Of a stretch of 64,000 bases of DNA, positions 33,170-43,589 are shown piece after piece. The notes beneath the pieces are model-generated. The model saw only the letters and a list, made by a program, of their open reading frames with translations, made no database searches and was not told the origin of the DNA. The position numbers and the translations under genes are program-made. Each line of letters starts with the position of its first letter. Position 1 is the stretch's first letter. Origin of the DNA: Cepaea nemoralis. Its lineage: Eukaryota; Mollusca; Gastropoda; Stylommatophora; Helicidae. The DNA lies in contig JACEFZ010013499.1 of assembly GCA_014155875.1 (NCBI GenBank), positions 62,001 through 126,000 on the forward strand. Direction: 5' to 3'.

Positions 33170-33485
33170 GAATGTATTTAATATCTCACTGAAAGCTTTT
33201 GGAATTCATCACGATACATGGGAGACTGCTGCCAAAGACCGAAATTCGTGGCTTACATCATAACGCAATGGTATAGTCACTTGTGAAGTAAACAGGACTG
33301 CAAAAGCCATTTAAAAAAGACTGGACAAACTGCAAGTGATCCTTCTTCTGAAACGTCAAGCAATCTTTGCCCACATTGTCAAAGGATATTTTGAGATAAA
33401 ATAGGCCTTACTAGCCATCTTAGAACTCACGGCTCCACACTTTCAACCCCACTTGATAAAATGAAGGATCATCACCATACTTGAT
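33170..33485 (+). mobile_element. LINE-G C-terminal remnant with zinc-finger motif
   Basis: Translated in changing frames it gives AFGIHHDTWETAAKDRNSWL and then LCPHCQRIF..GLTSHLRTH. This W-x-x-A-x-DR-x-x-W plus C2H2 arrangement is a known C-terminus of several animal non-LTR retrotransposons. The cleaner copy is at 41345-41690. Confidence 0.65.
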
Positions 33486-33747
33486 GGAAAAACACCATTT
33501 AAGAAGTTATATGTGGAATATCTGAAGAACAGATATTTATTGATTACGATCTCAAGGTTCACTACGGTAGTCAGACAATCACTTTATAGAGACATTGGCT
33601 ACGGTCACCGATCAGTATGGTCACTGCCAAGAAGGACTAGCACATCATGTCTGAACAATACATTCCCGTGGGCAGACATGATCACCAACGCCAGGCTGCA
33701 CGGACTAAGATTAGAAGACGGTTTCCTAGATATAGTTATTAGTTAGT

Positions 33748-33985
33748 TGCATATCCTTTACATGACGTTGCAGTCAGCTCCAGCATTGTTTGGTTATTTG
33801 TGATTCCTGAGAATGTTTACATTTAATAGCTTGCCATTGTTTTCTGAACGACCGATACTCACACCATTGTATGGAAACTAACGCAAAGCGGTCTGCTTCC
33901 AAATCGCTGGCAGCTGTGTTTCGAACGCGGTACATGAAATTACGAATTGCATGTGTAACTTCTTCGTCACAGAACCACCTAGAAT
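33748..33985 (-). mobile_element. SINE-1b copy
   Basis: Reverse copy: gcatatcctttacatgacgt, 'ttgccattgttttctgaacg', 'caaatcgctggcagctgtgt'. Same layout as 6200-6430. Confidence 0.78.
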
Positions 33986-33989
33986 TATT

Positions 33990-34380
33990 ACATACCTATT
34001 AGTATTATTATATAATGTGGTTCTGTTTTTCTAATGAGTCTGCTTAAATCAACGTAGCAAATTCACGGACGACAACACTCCAACAAAACTGCAGCAATAC
34101 ATCGTTAGGTCTTCTTAAAGAATAACCGTATCTTCCAAGATGTCAGTCGTGTTAAGACAACGGTAATAATTGTAGGTCTTCTGTTGTCAGAATGTCATGT
34201 TGTCTGTGTCCGGTCGAGCAGGCGTGTTGTCTCTTTGTTGTCTGGGGAAATTACGCTAGTAAACAAAACGTGCTGCTGTTCTGTTCACTTGCGGTGTTAG
34301 CCAGTGCAGCTTAGGAGCTGCATCACAGATGGAGTGAGGAAGAATGGGACCATCATAGGACTAACAAATGTTACTAGAAA
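33990..34380. other. Stretch with no recognised gene
   Basis: AT-rich; no motif or repeat copy recognised. Confidence 0.4.
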
Positions 34381-34383
34381 CGA

Positions 34384-34575
34384 CGTTAGTTAGTTAGGTT
34401 GTTAGTTAGTTAGTTATTTAGTTAATTAGTCGCGGTTCCAACTTCACGGCAACGGGTCGTCCCCATTATCCTCCGTTCTTGTGCCAGTGAATATCACACA
34501 AAATGCTCCTCGCTGCCACATATAAAAAGTGGAACAGACAGGTGTTTCGACAAACCAACAGCCCGCACAGGTACA
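34384..34575 (-). repeat. Repeat H copy with (CTAA)n tail
   Basis: Minus strand: a 'gcgggctgttggtttgtcga' block and an 'attcactggcaca' block, then 'gttggaaccgcgacta' and a (CTAA)n tail. It matches 51040-51300 on the plus strand. The tail resembles that of SINE-5, so the same LINE machinery may have moved both. Confidence 0.7.
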
Positions 34576-34599
34576 CTATACATAATGAAACGGCGTTAA

Positions 34600-34890
34600 G
34601 ACAGCAAAATAATTGAACAGGTCCTACAAGAAGCAAGTGAAAACCGTAAAATGATTAGGGAAATTAGACTTAGACAGTTAAGATTTTTTGGGCCCGTTAT
34701 AAGATTAAATAAACTAGAGAACTTGGTGACAACTGGTAAGATGCAGGAAAATGACTAGGGGCAGGCAGAGACGTAAATATCTTGTCTACGTGGCATGGTC
34801 GAGACAAGACCACAAAGTTTATCCATGACTCTGGTGATCGTGTGAGATGGCGAAACATGATCCCTACGCTTAATGGGCATGGCACATGAT
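34600..34890 (+). mobile_element. LINE-A 3' end, facing the next copy
   Basis: Degraded end with agattttttgggcccgttat, gagaacttggtgacaactgg and catgactctggtgatcgtgt, then ggcacatgatgatgat. It meets the minus-strand LINE-A tail to tail across a (CCAT)n stretch at 34905-34922. Confidence 0.82.
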
Positions 34891-34909
34891 GATGATTCTA
34901 CCCCATCCA

Positions 34910-37655
34910 TCCATCCATCCATTATGTGCTATGCCGATAAGCGTGGACGGTCATTTTCTGCAATCTCACTCGATCACCAGAGTCGTGGATCAGCTCCGTG
35001 TTTCTGTCTCGACCATGCCATGTGGCCAAGCCATCCAGGTATTTAATTCTTGGTCTTCCCCATGGTCTGTTCCCTTCGATCTTGCCAGTTGTCACCAAGT
35101 TCTCCAGTCCATTTCTTCTCTTAACATGCCCCAAAAAATTTGACTGTCTATGTCTCTAATCAGTTTACGATCTTCATTTGTTTCTTGAAGGACTTGTTCA
35201 TTGGTTTTTCTGTCTGTCCATGGTATTCTTTGCATTTTCCTCAGAAACCACATTTCCACAGCCATCAGATGTTTTTCAGCTTGTCTGCTCATTGTCCACG
35301 CCTCACATCCATATAAAAGTACAGGTTCTATGTAGCACTTCAACACTCTTTGTCTCGTTTCAATTGATATCTTTTTATTGGTCAGTATGTTTTTCATCTT
35401 GCAAAAAGCTACCTTCGCCATGGCAATTCTTGTTCTAATCTCTTCAAGGCATCTCCCATCAGATGTTATGACTGTTCCGAGATAGTTGTACCGATTCACT
35501 TGTTTAAGAATATGCCCATTTACTTGTATATTACATTGTGGTATTTCTTCCTTCCTAGTGACGACCATAATCTGTGTCTTCTTACAATTCAATTCTAACC
35601 CTAGTTGTTCACTGTGTGCAACAACCGCATCTACTAAATTTTGCAGGTCCTGTTCATTGTCTGCAATCAAGACTGTATCATCTGCAGTATCTAATGTTAT
35701 TGATGTATCGTCCCCCAATGTTGATTCCTTCCATATCTTCTATATTTCTGAAAATATGTTCACTGTACAGGGAAAAAAGATCTGGAGACATTACACATCC
35801 CTGTCTCACACCTCTCTTAATAGGCTGATATTGACCTACTTCATTATCAATTCTTATGGCAGCTTGTTGTTTCCAATATATGTTTTTTACAAGTCTAAGG
35901 TCTTTTCCATCAATTTGTAGATCTTCAAGCATCCTTATCATGTCGACATGTCTCACTTTATCGAAAGCCTTTGTGTAGTCAATAAAGCAGAGGTGTAGAT
36001 CTTTGTTTACTTCTATAGAACGTTCAATTACTGTTCTCAGTATGTACACAGCATTTACTGTACCCTTGCCTTCTACAAACCCACATTGTTCCTCTCCTAT
36101 TTCAGGTTGTATTTTCTTCCTAACTCTTTGCATGATAATTCTTAGCAAAATCTTCGTGATGTGACTCATTATACTAATTGTTCGATGTTGATCACATTCC
36201 AAGGCTCCTGATTTCTTTGGGATTGCAATAAATACAGAATTACATAATTCATGAGGTATATCTCCAGTATCATATATGGTATTCAGGAGTCTGGTAACTT
36301 TATCTATTCCGTATTCTTCTAAAGCATTAATCATTTCTGTTGTGATGCTGTCTGAACCGGGGGTCTTGCCAGATTTCATATGGTTAAGAGCATTCTGAAC
36401 CTCCATCTTCAAAATTGATGGTCCTTCATTATTATTTTGAATATCATACTGTTCTTCTCTGTTATCATCATAAAGGTATTTCACATAATCTGACCATACA
36501 TGTAAAATCTGATCTTTTTCTATTATGATTTTTCCATCTTTTGTCTTTAGGCAGCCTGCTGATGTATGTGTTCTTTGATTAGTAAGCTCCTGAATTCTTT
36601 TGTGCATTAGTTTGGTATTTTTACTGTTGTGTTGTGTTTCAATTTCTATGCAATTTTTCTCGAGCCATGCTTCTTTTGCCTCCTTACATAATGTTCTGAC
36701 TTTTCTGTGAATTTCTTTATATTTGGCAGGATTATTTTTGTTCTGTCTTCTTGTTTCCATTAGCTGTAAAATTTCTTCAGTCATCCATGTCTGACGACCC
36801 ACTTTCTTTAATTTTGGAATAGTTTTTTTCTGCAGCTAAACTGATTGAATTCTTCAACATTTCCCATTGATCATCCACATCTTGAAATAGGATCTCTAGA
36901 TCAGACAATATATCACATTTGTTCTGTACTTCTATGTTAAACTTATCTTGTATTTCTTTGTCAGTTTTCAATTTGCACAAATCATATTTAGTGTTTCTGG
37001 TTGTATACTTGACTTTCTTTAACTTTACCCTCAGTCTGCCTGTAATTAATCTGTTATCACTGTAACAGTCTGCTTTTGAAACTGTTTTTACGACTGTTAG
37101 CACATTTCGAAACCTTCTGGTAATCAGGATGTAATCTATCTGATTTTTAATCCTGCTGTCTGGACTCTTCCATGTCCATAATCGTCTAGGATGTTATTTA
37201 AACCAGGTGTTTCCTACAACTATTTTTTGCCCATTCTACAAATCTGTATCCTCTTTCGTTTCGCTCTCCCAAACCATGGTTGCCCACACTGCATCCATCG
37301 CCTTGATTTACCACTTTTGCGTTGAAATCAACCATTATAATATTTATTTCTGAGTTTTTACATTTCTTCAAAGCAAGCTCCATGTCATTATAAAATTCAT
37401 CTATACTTTCTTCACTGCATTCACTTGTTGGAGCATATAATTGAATGACATTTATTGTAAAAGGTCTTCCGTTTAATTTTACTAATAGAACTCTGTCTGA
37501 CACAGCCCAATAACCTTTAAGCTAATATAATTTGATGTTTGCCGATCCAACATAATGGCTACACCTCTTTGTCGTTCTTCTCCTCCAGAATAAATAATCT
37601 TACAATTCTCATCTGTCTTGATCCCTGCCCCTCTCCATTTACCCCCCCCCCCCCC
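34910..37655 (-). mobile_element. LINE-A, longest single copy: endonuclease plus reverse transcriptase
   Basis: Order on the minus strand: apurinic-like endonuclease (37650-37110; GGEERQRGVAIMLD, VIQLYAPTSECSEESIDEFY, IIMVDFNAKV, then LGERNERGYRF), a linker domain (37103-36600), reverse transcriptase (36480-35600) and the C-terminal GH/RGRPR tail (35450-34920). The endonuclease nicks target DNA and the RT copies the element's RNA. This is the CFDP2-like type of animal non-LTR element; RTE-type affinity is my inference. The glycine before DFNAKV is valine here. At least three frameshifts are present. The 5' end is cut at a C/A homopolymer (37641-37675) and the 3' end has an (ATGG)n tail. Confidence 0.9.
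35678..36802 (-). pseudogene. LINE-A reverse transcriptase ORF, broken at the active site
   Basis: The 374-codon ORF holds HVWSDYVKYLYDDN, GKTPGSDSITTEMINALEEY (the template-grip region), VFIAIPKKSGALECDQHRTI, CFIDYTKAFDKVRHVDM (motif A with the catalytic aspartate) and GVRQGCVMSPDLFSLYSEHI (motif B). Where motif C (YADD) should follow, an extra base near 35687 shifts the frame and the ORF ends at 35678. The adjacent frame resumes with ADDTVLIADNEQDLQNLVDA in the ORF 35718-35092. The first methionine at 36802 is arbitrary, since the element's protein begins upstream. Confidence 0.88.
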
Positions 37656-37894
37656 CAAAAAAAAAAAAAAAAAACCGTACAGCGAAACAGAAACATATTG
37701 TGGGTTTGTTATTTGATACGGCCATGACATTGTGTCGGCAGGAATGTACGGATAGATAGGTGGCAAGTCTTGTCCTCTACTAGTGGACGACGACTGCAGG
37801 TTGACGCAATTACCACACTGGGCGGAACATTGAATCATACGGCTGCCGAGGATTACGCCAACTGTCGTGGTAAGTAGGCGCACTAACAGCTACA

Positions 37895-38100
37895 CCACCA
37901 GCCCTTTTATCGAAGTGTATCAGTCTCTTTCCGCAGCACGGAAAACGTCGCACAAAGCACGAACTCCGTAGCTCCAACGACGACCCACAGGAGTCTCCGA
38001 AATAAATGCACTCGTGAACCGAGGACACGGCCCGGATTCAAACCGACAACCTTCGGAGCCCGCGGCAGACGGCTTGACCACTTCGCCACGGAGGCTCCCT
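37895..38100 (-). mobile_element. SINE-2 copy
   Basis: Minus strand: ctccgtggcgaagtggtcaa, B-box-like ggtttgaatccgg, cacgagtgcatttatttcgg, cgttggagctacggagttcg, gcgacgttttccgtgctgc. A strong copy. Confidence 0.88.
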
Positions 38101-38156
38101 AATGCTAATAACTCTTGTAGAACTTGAAAGTTGAGCATCATATACAACTATATGTT

Positions 38157-38345
38157 AGCTACATATCCTTTACAGGAGGTCGCATTCAACCCCATCAGTT
38201 ATTTTTGGTTGTTTGTGATTTCTTGGCACGTTTACATTAAGTAGTTTGCCATTCCTTTCTGAACACTCATACTATTTTATGAAAACGCCCGTGGCATGCT
38301 AGTTTAACCTATTCACGCAATCGACCTATAGGCACGGCTGGAGTT
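38157..38345 (-). mobile_element. SINE-1b copy
   Basis: Reverse copy: catatcctttacaggaggtc, tttgtgatttcttggcacgt, ttgccattcctttctgaaca. The head is eroded. Confidence 0.75.
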
Positions 38346-38446
38346 CGTATTCTGTGTTCCTTGTGTTTGCGTATTGTGGTATCGTTGCATTGTGCATCAA
38401 TTAACGGAAATCTTTGTCTGGTTGTTTACAAGGCGAGTTTATAACA

Positions 38447-38449
<3 letters not shown>

Positions 38450-38529
<80 letters not shown>

Positions 38530-38530
38530 G

Positions 38531-38564
<34 letters not shown>

Positions 38565-38640
38565 CTCGCTCTCTCTCTCTCTCTCGCGCGCACGAGCTCT
38601 CTCTCTCTCACTCTCTCTCTCTCTCTCTCTCTCTCTCACA
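38450..38640. repeat. (CT)n/(TA)n/(CT)n compound microsatellite
   Basis: CT 38450-38480, TA 38480-38526, CT, TA, CT with short CGCG interruptions, then CT to 38637. Confidence 0.96.
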
Positions 38641-38801
38641 TACACACAGATGCATACAAACAGAGGTACAGAGATAAACAGAGACAGTTAGACAATACAA
38701 TCACAGTCAGGGGGTCATAGGAAGACAAAACTATAGAGGAACATAGAGGCCCACACTCTCATAGGCATAGTCACTAACAGAAATGAGACAGAGTGACATA
38801 C

Positions 38802-38870
<69 letters not shown>

Positions 38871-38882
38871 GGAGAGAGGGGG
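38802..38882. repeat. (GA)n microsatellite
   Basis: Pure GA tract of about 60 bp with GGAGAGAGG variants at its right end. Confidence 0.96.
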
Positions 38883-38958
38883 AGTGTGGGGGTTAACTTT
38901 TGAATAGATAAAGAACAGAGAAACACTGATTTACACGGGGCTTAGGAAATCTGAGAGA

Positions 38959-39426
38959 GTCTAGAGCAGTGGTTCTCAACCGGTGGGGAATTCTTCCCCC
39001 CCCCCCCCCCCCCGGGAGAATTTTGGGGTTTCCACGGGGGGAATGAAGATTATTTCAAGATCGCGTTAATACAAGAACCGATTACTTGATCTTGTTTTTT
39101 CCTTTCATACTTTACGGTTCTGTACGTCTCACCCTTGTAAAATTCATTTTATAAAGTAAGTAGACCCATAAATCACGTTTTGTGTGGACGTCTAGACTTG
39201 TTTTAGTATGTGCTTCCATTATTACGTATACTGTGTAGGAGCGGGAGGGGGAATTGTTAGGTAGGATATACGAAAAGGGGGGGGGGTGGATGACGTTCTT
39301 AAAATATGGTGAAGGGGGGCACGGGCCAAATTTTTAGGTAGGAAATACGAAAGGGGGGAATGACGTTCTGAAAATATGGTGAAGGGGTGCACTGGCCAAA
39401 AAAGGTTGAGAACCACTGGTCTAGAG
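38959..39426. mobile_element. Complete hAT-type MITE with perfect 8-bp duplication
   Basis: The element at 38967-39418 begins cagtggttctcaacc and ends ggttgagaaccactg, a perfect 15-bp inverted repeat. The flanks gtctagag (38959-38966 and 39419-39426) are identical 8-bp target duplications, the hallmark of hAT elements. It has no coding capacity. An 80-bp tandem duplication lies at its right end (about 39250-39410, 'gaaaggggggaatgacgttctgaaaatatggtg' type), and a C-run at 38996-39013. Confidence 0.95.
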
Positions 39427-39429
39427 TGA

Positions 39430-39950
39430 TATAATCGAGCGGGAAATGTGGCAAGTTTTATTTAATCTATTCAGTGCGCGAAGAAAAAAAAAAACCCGCT
39501 ACCCATACCTATTATGACAGGATATGTCTGCATTATAACTATCTTTTATTCCAACTCTTTTTACGTCTATGTATATCCAGAACACATTTAAATGAATGCA
39601 TTATTGTTATATAATTCCAACTCTATGCATGTGGATCTGTTCAAGACTGGGTATTATGCATTTGTGAAGTTTAATATTCACCTTCATGTGAAGTCATTAA
39701 TGAAAGGTTATATGTCTTTTGTGTGTAGACGCTTACAAAGGAGCAGAAGATATCGTATTTGTAACAACGCCAGTCCGAAAAGCATTTAATTTCGATTCGA
39801 TGATACAATTACCCCTATCCCGTTCAACCTCAGAAGAGAAGTTATATTAGGGTTCATCGATTGGCTCAGGTTAATAATCCTGTGACCGAGTCAGACACAA
39901 ATAGGATATTAATTTGAAGGTGATTGTTGTCCAAAGAGAGTAATGGCTCC
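39430..39950. other. Stretch with no recognised gene
   Basis: AT-rich, no motif. A 40-bp block near 39905-39945 (gaaggtgattgttgtcca) also occurs at 21030-21055, the only sign of a repeat. Confidence 0.4.
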
Positions 39951-39954
39951 CTTT

Positions 39955-40100
39955 GATATAGGCACATAATCATAGTACTTGCCGTGTGACTTTTGTGATC
40001 ATGTCTGTCCACGGCCTTCTGTTTCGTGCACCTTGCCGCCTTGATAGACGGTAGTTTGTAACATTCTGCTTCAAGAAAGGCATAATAACTACAACCCATA
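39955..40100 (-). mobile_element. LINE-G 3' tail
   Basis: The minus strand encodes YAFLEAECYKLPSIKAARC and then DRHDHKSHTASTMIMCLY, matching the end of the LINE-G protein after its zinc finger (compare SLFEAQCTKLSSVKTERC at 41630). Confidence 0.6.
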
Positions 40101-40389
40101 ATGGGAACCAGGGATGTAGTTATACCTCTCCATAGCACAAAGCCTGGGCTGAATTGTAGAGACCATGTGTTACCCATGCAGCATATTCCCTCCCTCAGCT
40201 TGTGTAGTTTATTCCAGAGGAAAGGTAACACCCATACATCTGGAACAAGGCCAGCCACATATGCTGTTGGATCAGTAGTAAAGCAATGCTCTTACTGTCC
40301 GCCTGTCGAGGCTTTGATTCTAGACCAGTTGCCGACCAAGGCTTAGGGCCTAATCTGCTCCCCCATGACACTCAATCTTCAGATTGCAT

Positions 40390-40921
40390 TTCATTGCACG
40401 AGGATCTCTCTCTCACACTCTCAGTCTATCTCTAGTCTGTCTCAGTCTCTCAGTCACTCTCTTTAAATCTATCTCCCAGTCTTTCTCTCGGTCTCTCTTT
40501 CTCAGTCTCTCTCAGTCTCTCTCAGTCTATCCCAGTCTCTCTCAGTCTCTCTCTCAGTCTCTCTCTCAGTCTCTCTCTCAGTCTCTCTCTCAGTTTTTCT
40601 CTCTCAGTTTCTCTTTCTCTTTCTCAGTCTCTCTCTCTCCCTCTCTCTCAGTTTCACTCTGTCTCTCTCAGTCTCTCTCTGTTTCTCTCTCTCAGTCTCT
40701 CTCTCAGTTCTCTCTCAATCTCTTTCTCTCAGTCTCGCTGTCATTCTCTCTTTCAGTTTCTCTCTGTTTTTCTCTCCCAGTTTCTCTCTCTCAGTCTCTC
40801 CCCCAGTCTCTCTCTGTCTCTCTCTCAGTTTCTCTCTCTGTTTCTCTTTCTCTCAGTCTCTCTCTCGCAGTTTTTCTCTCCATCTCTCTCAGTCTCTGTC
40901 TGTCCGTCCGTTAGTCCGTCC

Positions 40922-40960
<39 letters not shown>

Positions 40961-40979
40961 CGTCCGTCCGTCTGTCTGT

Positions 40980-41061
<82 letters not shown>

Positions 41062-41062
41062 T
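40390..41062. repeat. (CTCTCAGT)n then (GTCT)n/(GCCT)n microsatellite
   Basis: CT-rich sequence with periodic CTCAGTCTCT from 40400 to 40900, then TCCG, TCTG and TGCC tetranucleotide blocks to 41062. The 176-codon Ser/Leu/Gln ORF here is compositional. Confidence 0.95.
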
Positions 41063-41344
41063 GCAGTAGCCACACGTGCATGATGTAATTGTATGTCTCC
41101 TCTGCCTTTAACAGCAGTTTGCGAACACCAGGACAAGCCGGTGCCCTGTTCTACTCAGTTGCAGTTGTCTATACCCATGGAGATCCAAACCCCAGACCTG
41201 CGTTTACCGCACCACTGTGTTTTGCTCGTCTATCACCACTTGGAAGGTGGGTTAACGCATCCGCCTTAAATCGTTAACAGAGGTGATCAACCCAGGTGAC
41301 ATACGCTTCAAAATCCGCGACTTAGTATATGTGAATGTCTGTTA

Positions 41345-41690
41345 TTTAATATGTGTGTAAGCGGGACATGATTGATACAGGCATTGATAATGCATATTGG
41401 GGGCAAGTAACCGCTGATCGTGTTGCTTGGAGGGCAACTATCAGAAATGGAATAAAGACAAAGGTGAAAATGATTGCAAATAAAGCACACACAGAGCGTG
41501 AGAGACGAAAGATGGTACATGATGGTGGAAATGACTACGCTTTCACATGCATCCACTGTGGACAAACATTTGGAGCACGAATTGGCCTTATCAGCCACAC
41601 TCGCCACCGCCATGGGTTGCAGTTATTAAGCCTTTTTGAAGCACAATGTACCAAACTATCGTCTGTCAAAACGGAAAGGTGCCAATGAAA
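41345..41690 (+). mobile_element. LINE-G C-terminus with C2H2 zinc-finger motif
   Basis: The 111-codon ORF at 41353-41688 reads WGQVTADRVAWRATIRNGI, a basic helix KAHTERERRKM, then FTCIHCGQTFGARIGLISHT and RHRHGL. The CxxC...HxxxxH finger after a 'DRxxW' block is a common nucleic-acid-binding tail of animal non-LTR elements, not a host zinc-finger gene. The RT is missing, so it is 5'-truncated. Confidence 0.78.
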
Positions 41691-41743
41691 TTACTTAATA
41701 CTCTTATTAATAATGGAATAATCTGTCCTCAAGATTCTAACTC

Positions 41744-41752
41744 TATAAATAG
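41744..41752 (+). promoter_or_regulatory. Candidate TATA box
   Basis: tataaatag lies about 30 bp before a CpG-rich, ATG-free block that ends in a consensus splice donor. The arrangement fits a core promoter with transcription starting near 41775, but the start site is inferred. Confidence 0.45.
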
Positions 41753-41774
41753 CCAGGTACGGAATTCCTAGCCA

Positions 41775-41911
41775 GGAGAGCTTTTCAAACGCGGTTACTC
41801 TACAGCGCGACGAGCTGTCAATTCTTCCGCTTGATCGACCAGCGCTAGACGCCAACTGTAACCGAGCAACGAGACTCGCTTACGTGCAGTATTGTACTTC
41901 TGCAACTGGAG
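41775..41911 (+). other. Candidate noncoding first exon
   Basis: The block has about a dozen CpGs in 135 bp and no ATG, and ends ctggag|gtaagttt, a near-ideal 5' splice donor (GT at 41912-41913). A 5'-UTR exon is the simplest reading. The next good plus-strand acceptor leading into coding-like sequence that I see is at 50331-50334, 8.4 kb on, so the two may be one gene. It does not match any repeat family in this window. Confidence 0.4.
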
Positions 41912-42538
41912 GTAAGTTTATATTTCTGGTTTTGTTACCCTAAAATTGGAACATTACTGTGTAGTGGTTAGTTTACTAGCATGCCACGGCGTAGTCTGGG
42001 ATTCCATGCTCCAGGCGCAGGTTATTGACGCCCGTAGGTTCGGTTCTAGGGTTGAACAGGTTTCATCAAATATGTATATGAGTAATGTGATTATTACAAT
42101 AGGTAATATAACGATGAAGAAAGTTAAGTCACCTCACCTCATATTGGTCTTGATTGAATATATGTCAAAACCTAATTATTTACTACAAATAGTCGCATTT
42201 AGAATATCGACTGTTTCCGGAAGTCGCCAAAGGTAACTAAGATAAAGATATGTCTAACGCCAATGATGTGTACTTATAGAAGATAGTGGAAATAAAGTAG
42301 ATAAGTAGATATAAGATTGCAAACTATTTTATGTAAATAGTAGTTAGCTGGTCTAATATCGCAGTTATCAGTTATTGATCGGTGATCCTTACTGCACTCC
42401 GGATAAGTCTCCCCATAAAAAATACAGTGGTACCTCGGGTTACAAACACATCAGGTCACGAACAATTCAGGTTACGAACAACAACTTCGAAAATTTTATG
42501 TCTCGGGTAACGAACGGTACCTAGAGTTACAAACAAAG

Positions 42539-42540
<2 letters not shown>

Positions 42541-42603
<63 letters not shown>
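42541..42603. repeat. (GA)n microsatellite inside Tigger element
   Basis: Pure GA tract at the deletion region of the transposon. Confidence 0.96.
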
Positions 42604-42608
<5 letters not shown>

Positions 42609-42724
42609 AAGGTGTAACGTTGGAGACAAACGATCGCGTACAGTACGAACAGTACTACAGATGAGCTTGTGGATCTTCAGAATGAACATTAAAGGAGGAT
42701 CAGTCGTCCGATGATGAGGAGTCA

Positions 42725-42988
42725 GTGATCAGTTCAACTGCCAGGATTAAAGAAATATGCAGCAAGTGGGCAGACATCGAAGACTTAATTGTGAACCATC
42801 ATCCAAACAAACTTGTTGCTAACAGGGCAGTAAACCTGATGAATGATAACACGATGGCCCACTTCAGAAAGATTCTCTATCAAAGGAAGCGACAAATTTT
42901 CCTTGATAGTTTCTTGGTGCAGAAAGATTCTCAGTCGGCTGCCAAGAAACAGCGACAAGATACTCCTGAAACTAATGATTCAGAATAA
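42725..42988 (+). pseudogene. Tigger transposase C-terminal fragment
   Basis: The 87-codon ORF reads SSTARIKEICSKWADIEDLI, then HHPNKLVANRAVNLMNDNTM, AHFRKILYQRKRQIFLDSFL. This is the acidic and basic tail that follows the DDE domain in Tigger/Jerky-type transposases. The DNA-binding and catalytic parts are missing, so it cannot transpose by itself. Confidence 0.82.
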
Positions 42989-43309
42989 CAAAGAAAGTGA
43001 CGAATTTCCCATGATCGTTTTCTTGGTAACAAAGATAGACTAAATCTTATTTTTTAATTTTACATTTAATTCATTTGGTTGTTTTCTTTCTCTTTATTTA
43101 ATACGTGAAGTACACGTATTCTTTGCGTTTTGTCAGGTAAATGACCGGATGTTAATAAAAAAGAACGATTCTTTCATCTTGAAACGGATTGTCTTTATTT
43201 CATTGATTTCAATGTTTCGGGTTACGAACGTTTCGGGTTACGAACCAAGTTCTGGAACGAATTAAGTTCGTAACCGGAGGTACCACTGTACTTCATTTGA
43301 GAGGATGGT

Positions 43310-43545
43310 GTTAGGGTTAGTGAACGCAGATTTACACTCATGACGTAGCGGATTCGAAGTCAGTCGCAGTCGATTTGGAAGTAGATCGGTTTGCGTTGAT
43401 TTTCATAGTGGTATGAACGTCGGCAGTTAAATAAAGCAATAAAAAACTAATTAACGTACCATTGCATAGAAAGTAATAAATAGCCAATAGGTACTGACAT
43501 TGATTGCGACGTCCTGTAAAGGGTATGCGAAGAACTTTATTTTAG
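43310..43545 (+). mobile_element. SINE-1b copy
   Basis: Contains 'gaacgcagatttacactcat', B-box-like ggattcgaagtc, 'attgcgacgtcctgtaaagg' and 'gtatgcgaag' in order. Immediately follows the Tigger element. Confidence 0.72.
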
Positions 43546-43589
43546 ATAAAGGCACGGCTATATATTCTGTGATGTGGCATCGTGCTTTT

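Larger units (their letters stand above)
42423..43290 (+). mobile_element. Tigger (pogo-type) DNA transposon, internally deleted
   Basis: Ends cagtggtacctcgg and ccggaggtaccactg form terminal inverted repeats, flanked by TA at 42423-42424 and 43289-43290, the target site of Tc1/mariner-pogo elements. Subterminal copies of 'cgggttacgaac' occur at both ends. The interior keeps the C-terminal end of the transposase and a (GA)n run at 42541-42603; the DDE catalytic core is deleted. Confidence 0.93.

Noticed and set aside
35178..35920. Plus-strand ORFs of 84-144 codons over the minus-strand LINE-A
   Set aside because: They are antisense shadows of the RT; the same shadows appear at other LINE-A copies.
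40384..41136. 176-codon Ser/Leu/Gln ORF and opposite Arg/Gln/Thr ORF
   Set aside because: Translated (CTCTCAGT)n and (GTCT)n.
41353..41688. Host C2H2 zinc-finger gene
   Set aside because: The single finger follows a DRxxW block typical of non-LTR C-termini, and a decayed relative exists at 33.2-33.5 kb.
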